Below, in pieces: positions 44,412 to 54,330 of a DNA stretch of 64,000 nt; positions within the stretch are counted from its first letter, which is position 1, and each line of letters begins with the position of its first letter. The notes beneath the pieces were generated by a model, which worked only from the letters and a program-made list of their open reading frames with translations, made no database searches and had not been told where the DNA came from. The DNA comes from Auricularia sp. M13. Taxonomy: Eukaryota > Basidiomycota > Agaricomycetes > Auriculariales > Auriculariaceae. The DNA is taken from NCBI GenBank assembly GCA_037042915.1, contig CM073202.1, positions 3,410,001-3,474,000 of the forward strand, in the 5' to 3' direction. A program made the translations under genes and the position numbers.

Positions 44412-46119
44412 TCAGAGTGTGAGGGCTGCATTGACGCCTGGCTGCTGATGTACCTGAGGCCCGTCGAGCTCAATGATCCAGCCTTCCGTGCAGCCAGTAG
44501 AGATGGCACTTGCGGCATTGGCGGGAAAGCCGTGCAAGACGTAGCGCACGCCGCGAGGACCGAACCGTTTGATGTACGATACGAGCGACGCCGCATCTGC
44601 GGCGGTAGCAGTATTCGGCAGCAGTGTCCGGATGTCGAATGAAATGGAAGAGAGCGCGCACGATTTCAGCAGCGCGAGACAGTACAGACGCGTGAAGTCG
44701 ATGACGGTTTGCTCCCGGCTCGCATCCTGGATGATGATCTCCACCCGTGACAACAAGGGCAACGCAGGTCGACGGCGCAGGAACATGTGGAGGGTATACA
44801 GGGGAAGCGTCAAGCGGCGCAACTGGGCAAAGCCTGAGGCGCTGGATAACAAGCCGCGAATAATGATGTCGGACGATTCTCGGAGGGTGGGGTAGTCGGT
44901 AAAGCGCACTTTGAGGAGGCGTTGTGCGGGTAGTTTTATGGAGGCAAAATACAGTTCCTCCACGTAGGGCCAACCCTTGAAGCGACCCGCTTCGACAAAA
45001 ATTTCAACGGCGTCTCTGAGCAGAAAGGCGAGATGCGAGCTCGCCTGAACGGGCATTGATAACTGTATATCCTTCGTCCCGTGTGGGCACCACTTCGAAA
45101 TATACTTCGCCAAGTTGCAGTCTTGACGGTCGGTATCGATGCTGAGGTGCCTGAGCGTAGCAGGCGCGGTACCCATCCCAGGCAGGAGTGCGTAGTCCAC
45201 CAGCAACCCCTTGAGCGACAGTGATACGAGGCGCGGGAACAAGGCCAACATGTCGTTGAGCGCCCGAGAAGATTGATCCTTGGGAACGCGAAGGACCAAG
45301 TGCGTCACAGTCGAAAACGGCGGACACGATGCTGGCACCGCGAATAAAGCCGATTCCACATAACGCAGCACGCCCGGAGTTCCGCCGAGAAAATGATAGA
45401 AGGTAGGCATCATGCTTTTATAGACGTAGCGCTCGAGAATGGGCGCGGGGGTCGTGAAGCCCGCCGAGTCCCGGCTGCCGTACCAAATAATGGAGCGGAT
45501 GTGGTGCATGTGCTTGATCAACATCTGCACGATACGATCCGGCAGGTAGAAACACGTCGTGCATTCCAGGTCGATGGGGTGCAGGCCGCTTCGCTCCAAC
45601 GCGAGGTGCAGCAGCGCCATGTGCTCAGAAACTTGGATATCCGCGGAAAGTCGGATGTCTGCCCAAAGTCCTTTATACGAGAGCGCAGACGACCGCCAGT
45701 ATTTCGAGACGCGGGCTGCGTAGAAACGGTCGAAAAATGGAAGATATACGAAGCACTGGGTAAGGATCTCTGGCGGCAGTGACGCTGTTTGGTTGGATCC
45801 CGGCCTGGCGTAATCACCCGCAGGGTCAGCCTGGGGGCGTTGCATGATCACGAAAAAGTCACGACGCACCGCGTAGAGCTCAAGGAACGCAGCTTGTAGA
45901 CGGTACGAGGCGCCATTGTGAATTTGTGTCGGACGCAGGTTGGATGTTCGAGCGTGAGCCTGATTGCTTTGGCCGTGTTTGGTCTCCAGGACTTGACACC
46001 GGGGTCAAAGCATTTAAGCTCCGAAGCGCCGCGTACAGTACCGCGTGCTCTGGCTGCTTAGCAGCCCAGCCGTCGGTTAGAGAATCAAAAAAATACGCAG
46101 ATTGATGGTGAAGGTGCAT
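44412..46119 (-). CDS. F-box/LRR protein, intact main exon; 5' exon uncertain
   Basis: The main exon is open from 45869 down to the stop at 44412 (485 codons) with the F-box near its start (SLPPEILTQCFVYLPFFDRF, then RVSKYWRSSALSYKGLWADI), then HMHHIRSIIWY, VPASCPPFSTVTHLVLRV and LPGMGTAPATLRHLSID, and a C-terminal region with RYVLHGFPANAASAIS. The frame at 45869 has no ATG, so an upstream exon is needed; the segment starting at ATG 46119 (with DGWAAKQPEHAVLYAALRS) fits, but the intron between about 45900 and 46010 was not resolved. It is closest to the gene at 46322-47856, with which it is tandem. Confidence 0.75.
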
Positions 46120-46321
46120 TGTGACGAAGGGTAGTCACAAATTTGCCACAATTGCCAATCGGGCATGCTCGCACAGACTATACATTAAAGTGGACAAGGA
46201 ATGGAGTTATGCCAACACTACTATAGAACACATATCAATAGGAACAAAAGCTCGTATGATACACTATCCCCGGCCGTCGTGAAATATACATGTCTTAATG
46301 ACGGAAGCCGGACACTGTCGC

Positions 46322-47856
46322 TTAATCTTGGCAGTCGAATGATAGCTGTAGGCCACAGTGAGGTACCTTAACGGTGCGCGCGACCTCAGAGGGGAATCCC
46401 CGCACGACATAGCGCACGCCGCAAAGCAACTCCGGGTACGGCTTCGTGTGCTCGGAGATGTGCTTGACGAGCGCAGACGCATCGGCGACTTTGTCCGCCG
46501 CCTCAGTCATGTACCGCACGTCGAAGGTAATCGTCGTAACCGTGTAGTGGCGCACGAATGCGAGGCAGTAGATGCGCGTCCAGTCGAAATGTTCGACGCC
46601 GCTGGGTGTCTGCTGCACGATAATGCACAGCCGTTGCAGCGCAGGCAAGTGTGGCCGTTTGCGGATGAAGAGGTGGAAGACGAGCAGCGGCATCGTCAGC
46701 GCGCGCAGCTGCGGGAAACACGCATTTTCCTGCGTGAGCTTATCGACGACTCCGAACTTCCTGTGGCCGTCTTCCACGTCTGTGAGAAGCAGCTGCAGTC
46801 TGCAGCCTCCGGGGAGCACAGCCAGAATGGACTTGACAGGCCCCTCGTGCAGCGGATGGCCGGGCTGCACCTCGAGCTCCAACGCTTCGCGCACAACAGA
46901 GGACAGCGTCCTGCAGCGATCCAGAGGTAGGAAGATAGTAACGTCCTTCAGAGCGGGCGATGCGCATGCCCAGAAAAACTGGCCGAGGTCGCAGTCCTGG
47001 GACGTCGTGCGTAGCTGGAGGTGTGCAAGCGTGCTCGGAGGCGGGTTCGTAGCGGACAGCGAGACCTGCGGCAGATCGTGCAAGCAGAGTGTTTCCAGTC
47101 GCGGACAAAGCGTCCAAAGACGATTCAGCGCCGGCGCTAAGTCGCTGTTCGGCGGGTCGGTCGCCAGATAGGTGACGTTCGCAATCGCGGGGCACGTCGC
47201 AGGTAGTAGCAGACTACGCATTTCGAGACGGCGTAGCGCGCCGGGCTGACCAGCTAGGAAATTGGGAGGCAGCGGCACACTGGCCGCGCACACGAAGCGC
47301 TCCAGCATCGGCGCAGGCGCTGTGAAGCAGTCCAAGTCGCTGCCGAACCACCAGATTGAGCGGATATGGTCCATGTGCTCTCGCAATGTGGGTACCAAGG
47401 AGCCAAGTCCGCAGTCCAGGTTAACGGGATGGCGTCCGCTGCGAGCAAGTGCCATACGCGCGAGCTGTCCGAGCGAGTTTTCGCTCCTGCCGTCCAGCAG
47501 GCGGATATCAGACCATAGCGCCGGGAATTGTAACGCAGTTGACCTCCAATAGCGCGATACGCAGGCGGCGCGAACACGGTCGAGAAACGGCAGCCAGTTG
47601 AAACAGCTCGCGAGAAGTTCCGGCGGCAAGGCTGCCGTCAAACTGTCGCCGGTCAGACCTGGAGGCTGTATCGCTGAGTATTATGCGACGTACTCGCTTG
47701 TATGTGCCGTGCGGCGCTGCATGTTTCGACGGCGGTGCCGTTGGAATCGAAGTCGGAGCACAAGAGCGCTATCGCGTTTGCACTTGCTTGGGCGACTTTA
47801 TCTGGACTCAGAGTCACAGCGCGTCGGGCGCCGGCGGCAAAACGACGCGTCCTCAT
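46322..47856 (-). CDS. F-box/LRR protein (intact)
   Basis: Two exons: complement(join(46322..47631,47694..47856)), 490 aa, with a 62-nt intron. The F-box is at about residues 55-92 (TLPPELLASCFNWLPFLDRV, then ACVSRYWRSTALQFPALWSD). The LRR-like body includes EHMDHIRSIWWFGSD, LPATCPAIANVTYLA and NPPPSTLAHLQLRT. The C-terminal part, with CGVRYVVRGFPSEVARTV, resembles the adjacent 44412-46119 protein, so the two are recent tandem duplicates. A shorter 35-nt intron is also possible at the junction, adding a few residues. Likely an SCF substrate receptor with unknown target. Confidence 0.85.
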
Positions 47857-49851
47857 AGCCTCGTCGTCGCCGCCTACTTATGAGCTGCCGATATCGATGA
47901 AACGGGACACGCAAGCTTGCGGTGCGAATTTCAATTTCCTCCGCGCCCCAGTACAGCTTTGCTTTGTCATCAGCAGTCACCGGCAGTTGCTCGTCAGCTC
48001 GCTGGTAGTGCCTGAACGGACGGCTTAGCTTCCTCTCCTGAACAGGTCCAGACACACTGGCAGCGCAATACTGGGGAAGTTCCAGCGCGCCGATTGACCG
48101 CTCGTCTCATAGCGTCTTTCAACTCCCTCCTGCTGCAAAAACCATTCTCCTTGTGCATGTACTACATTCCGCGTCGTCGACTACGTGACACAACCGCCGG
48201 CGTAGGCAGAACTTGGCCAACATCTGAACGACGACGAGCAGGGCTGAGTTCTTTGCCTCGACTCGGATACTTTCCTCTCAGGCTGATTCGCGCCTGTCTT
48301 TTGTCTCTCAACACCGCCGGCGGTCCTGTACCTCGCACGCGGAGGAAAGATGATGCACGCTGTCCATATCCCAATGCGTGCGCTACCGTGAGCATCCAAG
48401 TTGAAGGGTAGTATCATGCGCCGATACCTTACTACTCCTCGGGAGCCTGAGGCTGAACGATACGTTCAACTTCCTATGTTTAAGAACAGCCGCAATGCAA
48501 ATGGTCTGCGAGTCTCGCACTGGAAATCGCGTACGGCATGCGCACGGTCGATAATATCGCGACACCTGGTCCCCTCGCGCGACGTAAGCGGTAGATACAG
48601 TATGCCTTAGGCACTGACCACTCTATGTACATTGACATCCGAGTCGGGTTGTTCGTAGTAGGTGGTCGCGGACGCACTTGCTTTCATTTGATTCGAGGTA
48701 TCGTTCTCCAGTACTAGGAGTATCGTTTGCCTGAGCAGATCTCGACGAATGGGCGTAGGCGAACGCGGGATGGCTTCGAATAGCGACACCACGAACGCAC
48801 TACGCATCGCTCGGCGCCCGACCGAAGAATGACTTATCGCCAGACGCTCAACACGCACAGGGTATAACGCTCGATACACACGGCACCCAGCATGTACACA
48901 CAACGCACACTCAACGCTCCACGCAAAACACGTAACAGCTAGCAGCTTGACAGAGAATAGATGCAAACAAAATCCACACATACACACGACGGTTTTGGTA
49001 GCTGTTCTGGCCCGACGCAATGCTGCTGCTGAGAACAGACAACGCGCTGTCCGAGCAGTACATAACTCCGAGCGTGCAAAAAGAATATTCGCATATGAGG
49101 CATTTCTTCCAGGTCCAAAAAGCCTTTACTGAAGCTGTTTCCGCCAGCACCAGTCCCGCACGAAATAAAACACAAGAAACAAGCAATAGACTCGAGTCGC
49201 GGGGACAGACGAGAGAGTCGGCATGTCGGCAAAAGGGTCTGGCGCAGGACAGTTCGGATCAAGGCCCGGAGCCTAGCCAGCGTCAGGGCACCTACCTACC
49301 TACCTACCTTGTTTGATATAGCAGCCCAGGGCGCTCGACGACGACGGTGGCACGAGACGGGTCGAGGGTGGTCGCGCAGGCTGCTGGGCGCCGGGGAGCT
49401 GGGCGTTGGGGGTGATGCATCAAGATGGAGGCGAGCAGTAAGAAATAAGCTTGCACGTCGACGCGCACGGTCTCGGGCACACAAGAGCACTCAGTAGCAC
49501 GCAGACTGGGAGTCAGGACAGGCACGGGAACGGGCGCGCAGGCATGCACAGACGACGAGCGAGGCAGTCCGGGAGACAGGCCAGGGCAGTGGTGGTGCAA
49601 CGATGGCGGAAGCAGACCTTGGGCGATGGGAGCGGGGAGCGGAATTGAGGCTGAGCTTGAAACCTGTTCTCTGCTCTGTTCCCCGTCCCGCCACCATCAC
49701 CCCGTTGCTCTGGCCTGCTCTGCGCCGTGTTACCCCCGGCTTACGCTCTCTGGCCCTTCTGCTCTCTGCCCGGCTCATTCTCTGAATATTTTCTGAACTA
49801 AACTCTGGGGCTTTACTGCGCACTGCGAAACTGGCTGCAGCTACTGGAATC
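47857..49851. other. Intergenic region, no gene recognised
   Basis: About 2 kb without a supported gene. Short frames on both strands lack motifs. It contains a CCTA tetranucleotide run at 49291-49309. Confidence 0.45.
49291..49309. repeat. (CCTA)n microsatellite
   Basis: About 4.75 perfect copies of CCTA. It is the complement of the GGTA runs near 5275 and 5650. Confidence 0.8.
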
Positions 49852-51597
49852 ATGGCGTCTACGGCGTCGCTGCTGGGGACGAAGCGCAAGCGCGGGGCGT
49901 CGGCGTCGGCGGCGGAGGTGGTGCGGTGCATCTGCAGCACGTCGGCCGACGACGGCCAGGAGATGATTGAATGCGACGGGTGCAAGGTCTGGCAGCACAC
50001 GGACTGCGTCGGCGCCCGCGCGGGCCAGCTCTCCTGGCGCTGCGAGCGCTGCGACCCGCGCCCGCCCGCCCAGCTCGCGGCGATGGTCGCCCAGGCGCGC
50101 GCGCGCCGCGGCATGGACGTCGGCCCGGCCGACGAGTACGTCCCGCTCGCCGACGACGACCTGCGCGCGTTGCAGCCGCAACTTCCCGAGCTGAGCAGCT
50201 GGCGCCCCCGCCTGGTGCTCGAGCACGCGCAGGCCGTCCCGCCGCCCGGCTACGCCGCCGAGCCGCGCCGCCTCTCGGGCGGCCAGATGTGCTTCGCGGC
50301 GAGCTACGGCCTCTTCGCGCGCGTCCGGCGCGAGCGCGGCGACCTGCTCGCGCGCTTCGTCGCCGTCGTCACCCGCGCGGCGGACTACCTCGCCGACCCG
50401 ATCAACATGTACCCCTCGCTCATGCTGCCCAAGCCCTACGTCCACCTGCTGCCCGCGCCGACGCCGCTGGCGCTCGACGCGCGCCGCGCGGGCGGCGAGG
50501 CGCGCTTCGCGCGCTGCGGCTGCCGCCCGAACGCCGAGCTCGTCCCCGCGCACGTCGGGCCCGCGCGCCAGCTGGTGTTCGTGCTCGTCGCGACGCGCGA
50601 CATCGCGAGCGGCGACGAGATCGTGCTGCCGTGGGAGTGGGACAACATGCACCCCGTCCACCGCCTCGTGCGCGCCACCCCTCAGTACGTGCCTTCCCTG
50701 CCGCGGCGAAGCACGCCCGCGTCCCTGCATGCTGATGCTGAATGCTGACCGTTGATTGAATGCAGGACGACGAACAGCGCGAACCTGCGCGCGCACATCG
50801 CCTCGTTCCTCTCCGCCGCCGAGGGCTTCATCCCGCCGTGCGCGTGTGCGGACCCCTCGACCTGCCTCTTCGTCGCCATGCGCCGCTACGCCGCCGCTGA
50901 GCATCCACTCTCGCCGCACCCTCTCCCTCCTCTCCCCAAGCGCGGGCTCGCCGCCGTACCGCGCCAGGGCTTCGGGCAGGGCGCCGTCCTCCTCCCTCCC
51001 ACCTCCAACTCATCCACATCCACATCTTCACCGGACACCTCCTCACTCTGGCTCCCCACGCCGTCCACATCACCCCACACCACCTTCCTCTCCATCGCCT
51101 CCGCCCTGCACCTCCACCTGCAACCGGACCCCGCCGAGCAGCGCCTGCCGCACCGCATGCGCAAGACGCACATCCGCCGGCTGTTCGACGAGCTCAAGGG
51201 CGCCGGCGCGTTCGAGCGCGGGAGGGTGTGGGACCCTGTTGGTGCTGTCACTGTGCGCAAGGTGGGCGCGGCGCCGAATACTGGTGGTGGTGCGGCGAGT
51301 AGGGCAGCGTCGGCTGCGCGCTCGGGGTCTGTTGCTAGTGGGCGCGCGAATGGTGTTATTGGAGGGGGAGGAGGAGGGAAGAAGCGCGGCAAGATGGACG
51401 TGCTGAGTTCCGAACGGATGGCACAGCGTCCCTTTGTCATCATTCTTCATCTGAATGTCAGTCCTCACTCACCAGTCACTGCGCTTGAGCGAATTCAGCT
51501 CAAGCCACGCACGTGTGTGCGCCATCCGCTCATTATAGAAAGGCGGCAGACCGGAGCACTGGGAGAGACACAGCGCAATATGGCTACAGCGCCATGA
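49852..51597 (+). CDS. PHD finger + SET domain protein (Set3-like)
   Basis: Two exons: join(49852..50684,50766..51597), 554 aa. In yeast, Set3 is the core of a histone deacetylase complex; its PHD reads H3K4 methylation and its SET domain is probably not a typical methyltransferase. Here a basic N terminus (GTKRKRG) precedes a PHD finger with C26, C28, C41, C44, H49, C52, C64, C67 (MIECDGCKVWQHTDC). A SET-like region spans about residues 160-265, with RFARCGCRPNAEL in place of the usual R-x-x-N-H-x-C motif and IASGDEIVLPWEWD near the end. The C-terminal half is Ser/Pro/Gly-rich with a basic KKRGK. The intron is 81 nt. The last ~50 residues after KMDVLSSERM are doubtful; the true end may lie earlier through an unrecognised intron. 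Codon third positions are extremely GC-rich. Confidence 0.82.
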
Positions 51598-51626
51598 ATG
51601 GTGCACCGCTTGGCGCCGCTACGACA

Positions 51627-51632
51627 TATATA
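51627..51632 (+). promoter_or_regulatory. TATA box of the ribonuclease gene
   Basis: TATATA in ACGACATATATAGCC, about 45-50 bp upstream of the ATG at 51677. Confidence 0.6.
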
Positions 51633-51676
51633 GCCACAGACAGTTCATCTCCCTCCTATTGCAATCCCACGCAGCG

Positions 51677-52182
51677 ATGGTTCAGATATTCTACGAGCCT
51701 ACGGGCTGCAACTGCGACGGTACCGAGTACACTCGCGCCGACATCACTGCCGCAGCCGACAAAGCCTTACTTCTGGCTTCCGAAGGCCGTACCCTGGGTG
51801 AGATGAGCGGTGCCGGGCTTTTGGAGGTTCTGATGCTGACCGCATTCCAGGCGGGGACAAGTACCCTCATGCTTACAATGACTACGAGCATTTCTCCTTC
51901 CCTCACGCACAGGCGCCGTATATCGAATTTCCCGTCATGCAGGGAAAGGTGTACGGCGGGGAAGCGCCAGGTGCGGACCGCATCGTGCTGGGGAGCATTG
52001 CGGAGGACTTCGGAAGCGCTGTTTACTGCGCGGTCATCACGCATGACGGCCAGCGCAAGAATAACTTTGCAGAGTGCAAGGACGACACAATGAACGTGCG
52101 TGGCAAGGGAGGAGACCTCACTGCTAAGCACCATGGGCATCATCAAGCACACGGGGGAAGGAAGCTGCTTGAGCGGCTTTAG
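51677..52182 (+). CDS. Guanyl-specific ribonuclease (T1/N1 family), no signal peptide
   Basis: Two exons: join(51677..51797,51851..52182), 150 aa. T1-family enzymes cleave single-stranded RNA after G. All four catalytic positions can be seen: H47 in YPHAYNDYE, E66 in YIEFPV, R84 in GADRIV and H105 in VITHDG. C11/C13 and C100/C116 could form disulphides. Most fungal members are secreted; this one starts MVQIFYEPTG with no signal peptide and has a ~34-residue extension after the domain, rich in Gly, Lys and His (KHHGHHQAHGGRK). A cytosolic protein, or a missed upstream exon, are both possible. The 53-nt intron keeps frame. It lies between the Set3-like gene and an F-box gene; no inhibitor gene is visible next to it. 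Confidence 0.88.
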
Positions 52183-52560
52183 CTCAACTGAAGTCGCGTG
52201 TATCTTGTGCTGTTAAATATGGAGGCCGGGAAAATCTCGCAGCCCTAGAACAGAGTCCTAATCTCGTCAGATAACCTCTTGTATTTTGCAGCCCGAGTCA
52301 TAGCAAAGCCCAATTTTCCCTGACTTCATCTTAATCCGGCGGTTGCAATCAAGTTCCGGGCGGCAAACATTGGTCTCTTTTGCTTCTTGGTCTGAGACAA
52401 TCACCATCTCGACACCGACGGACGCGCGCTTGTCTTATGAAGTAGGCCGGATACAGTCGGGCACGTAACAATGTAGCACATCAGTGCCACGTGGCCGCCG
52501 GTACTCGGCCATTGAAAAGGAGCTGCCTTCTCAGCTATCACCTCCTTCGCCCTTATTCCA
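52183..52560. other. Intergenic region, no gene recognised
   Basis: AT-richer spacer of about 380 bp between the ribonuclease and the F-box gene. No feature identified beyond a plausible terminator/promoter region. Confidence 0.4.
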
Positions 52561-54204
52561 ATGGACTCCCCTGGACGCGCTTTCCATGTTCCAGACGATG
52601 TTCTTCGCCTTATATTTGACTCTCTTCATCTGCCGCACCTCGTCGTAGTCTCGCGGGTCTCTCGAGCGTGGCACTCTGTTGCCTTGGATCACCCGACGTA
52701 TTCTCGCGACATTGACACCGATTTAGCGGACGACAATAGGTGTACCATCGACAAACTGCGGACCGACATCCAGCTGTTCTTGCGGAGGCTCTTCTATCGA
52801 CATGCCATGGGCAGCGTTGTGTCGCTGGACGTGACTATATCCCGCAAATTGGACCCTGGCCGGCGGGCAGCCTGTGTCGACTGCGCGAAGTCTTTCGCCC
52901 CTGTATACGAGTGCATGGGGAGACTCATTTTCCTCGGCCTCCACGTACATTGGCGCCATCTCCCCCCTCTATTTCACATACTGTCGATGCGCCCTGCTCC
53001 TTGCCTCCGGGAGTTCCGTCTGTCTGTTTACGAGACCTATACCTCCAAGGCAACAATGTCGTGGATCATTCCAGAGAGCCTATTCTCTAGCTGTGCACCA
53101 AAGCTCGTCAAGTTGAGATTGAAGGGTCCATTGATCCTACCCGATATTCGTCCCGCCGACGGGTGGTCGCCACTCGCCGCGTTCGCTGCTCTCACGGAAC
53201 TGCGACTGGAACTTCGGTGGCTACCAAATAAGAACCCTGCGAGTCTGCGCCTGGAACTCTTCTTCCTGCACTGTCCCATGCTGGAGCGCCTCGTCCTGCG
53301 CTGCACTGACGCCGTCTATCTCCACCGCGCTCAAACATGGGCCGCCTTGCCGCCACCTGATACCCTCGGCCTGCGTCATCTGAGCTTCCTTGGGGATGCG
53401 ATACATTACATGGACGACCGCGGCTTTGCAGAATCCGAAGCGTGGGGACGAGACGTCGATGCCGTCGTGCGCGCGTTTGTCCATCCCCGCATGGAGACTC
53501 TCGAGGTCAATACTAACGTGATATCGGAGACCGCCCTGCGCGCTATCGTCGCGCACTTCGGCCCCGCGGATGCGCTCCATCTGGCAGCAACGACGCGCGA
53601 CGCTTATTACTCCCGTTTCACGCTGCGCAGTGTCCCGCGCGGCATCGAGCGCACGTTTTGTCAACTGCTCTCCTATTCCGACCAAACTGACGAAGCGATG
53701 TTCGCGGAGTGCCTGGCGCCATTGACCGCGCACATCGTACAGCTCACGCTCCACCGGCACTACGACATATGGGACGTTATCGTGCAAATTCTCTCTGGAA
53801 CACGCCACTCCCCGGCTGCGCTCCCCGGAGTTGAAAAGCTCACAGTCGTCCTCGGCTACGAGGACGACCCCCGCGACGAGTCCGACCGCGAGAGGGACGC
53901 TTCGTACGGTGCCTTCCCCGGTCAGAGCCAGCTGCATTTACCCGGGCTCCGGTGTCTTGAGCTTCAGGGCCCTAACTGTGATAGGCCACTCACCGTGGAC
54001 GATGTCGCGTTCTTCATGGGCAGGGTGCTCCGACGGCTCGCATGTCGCGACCTACGTCTCATCCTCCGAGACGTCACCCTCCAGGGAGACACGAGACGCC
54101 TCTGGGGATACTTTGAGAACATCAGGAAAAACTTAAAACAATATAGGCGCAGTTCCGTTACAGCGTCGTCCATAGTGTTCCATAGGAAGCCGCATGTTGC
54201 ATAG
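52561..54204 (+). CDS. F-box/LRR protein (single exon)
   Basis: 547 aa in one exon from ATG 52561. The F-box is at the extreme N terminus (residues 8-45: FHVPDDVLRLIFDSLHLPHL, then VSRVSRAWHSVALDHPTYSR), unlike the other cluster members, which have a 50-90 residue leader. The body has leucine-rich stretches (LVKLRLKGPLILPD, LTELRLELRWLP, PMLERLVLRC, LRHLSFLGDAI, LRCLELQGPNC). It lacks the LPASCPAL marker and is a more distant member. Its last residues (ASSIVFHRKPHVA) are read from sequence rich in CATAG, which looks like the end of the adjacent transposon, so the native C terminus may have been replaced. Confidence 0.88.
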   Translation: MDSPGRAFHVPDDVLRLIFDSLHLPHLVVVSRVSRAWHSVALDHPTYSRDIDTDLADDNRCTIDKLRTDIQLFLRRLFYRHAMGSVVSLDVTISRKLDPGRRAACVDCAKSFAPVYECMGRLIFLGLHVHWRHLPPLFHILSMRPAPCLREFRLSVYETYTSKATMSWIIPESLFSSCAPKLVKLRLKGPLILPDIRPADGWSPLAAFAALTELRLELRWLPNKNPASLRLELFFLHCPMLERLVLRCTDAVYLHRAQTWAALPPPDTLGLRHLSFLGDAIHYMDDRGFAESEAWGRDVDAVVRAFVHPRMETLEVNTNVISETALRAIVAHFGPADALHLAATTRDAYYSRFTLRSVPRGIERTFCQLLSYSDQTDEAMFAECLAPLTAHIVQLTLHRHYDIWDVIVQILSGTRHSPAALPGVEKLTVVLGYEDDPRDESDRERDASYGAFPGQSQLHLPGLRCLELQGPNCDRPLTVDDVAFFMGRVLRRLACRDLRLILRDVTLQGDTRRLWGYFENIRKNLKQYRRSSVTASSIVFHRKPHVA

Positions 54205-54305
54205 CGGCTCATAGTGCTTCATAGACTGGCAGTGCAATAGCGTATCATGTAGTTTCGAGGTACTATGGAATACTATGAGCCGCTATGATGGCATTGAATA
54301 CTATA
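54171..54305 (+). repeat. Left subterminal CATAG/CTATG repeats of the Plavaka element
   Basis: Contains CATAGCGGCTCATAGTGCTT (54199-54218) and its near complement GGTACTATGGAATACTATGA with GCCGCTATG following (54262-54290), giving a hairpin with ~24-bp imperfect arms. Confidence 0.75.
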
Positions 54306-54330
54306 GAGCATTATCTAGGGATGGGATTAC

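Noticed and set aside
49971-51443. Long overlapping frames on both strands across the PHD/SET gene
   Set aside because: Low-complexity Arg/Ala-rich translations; the PHD cysteines and SET motifs are in the chosen frame.
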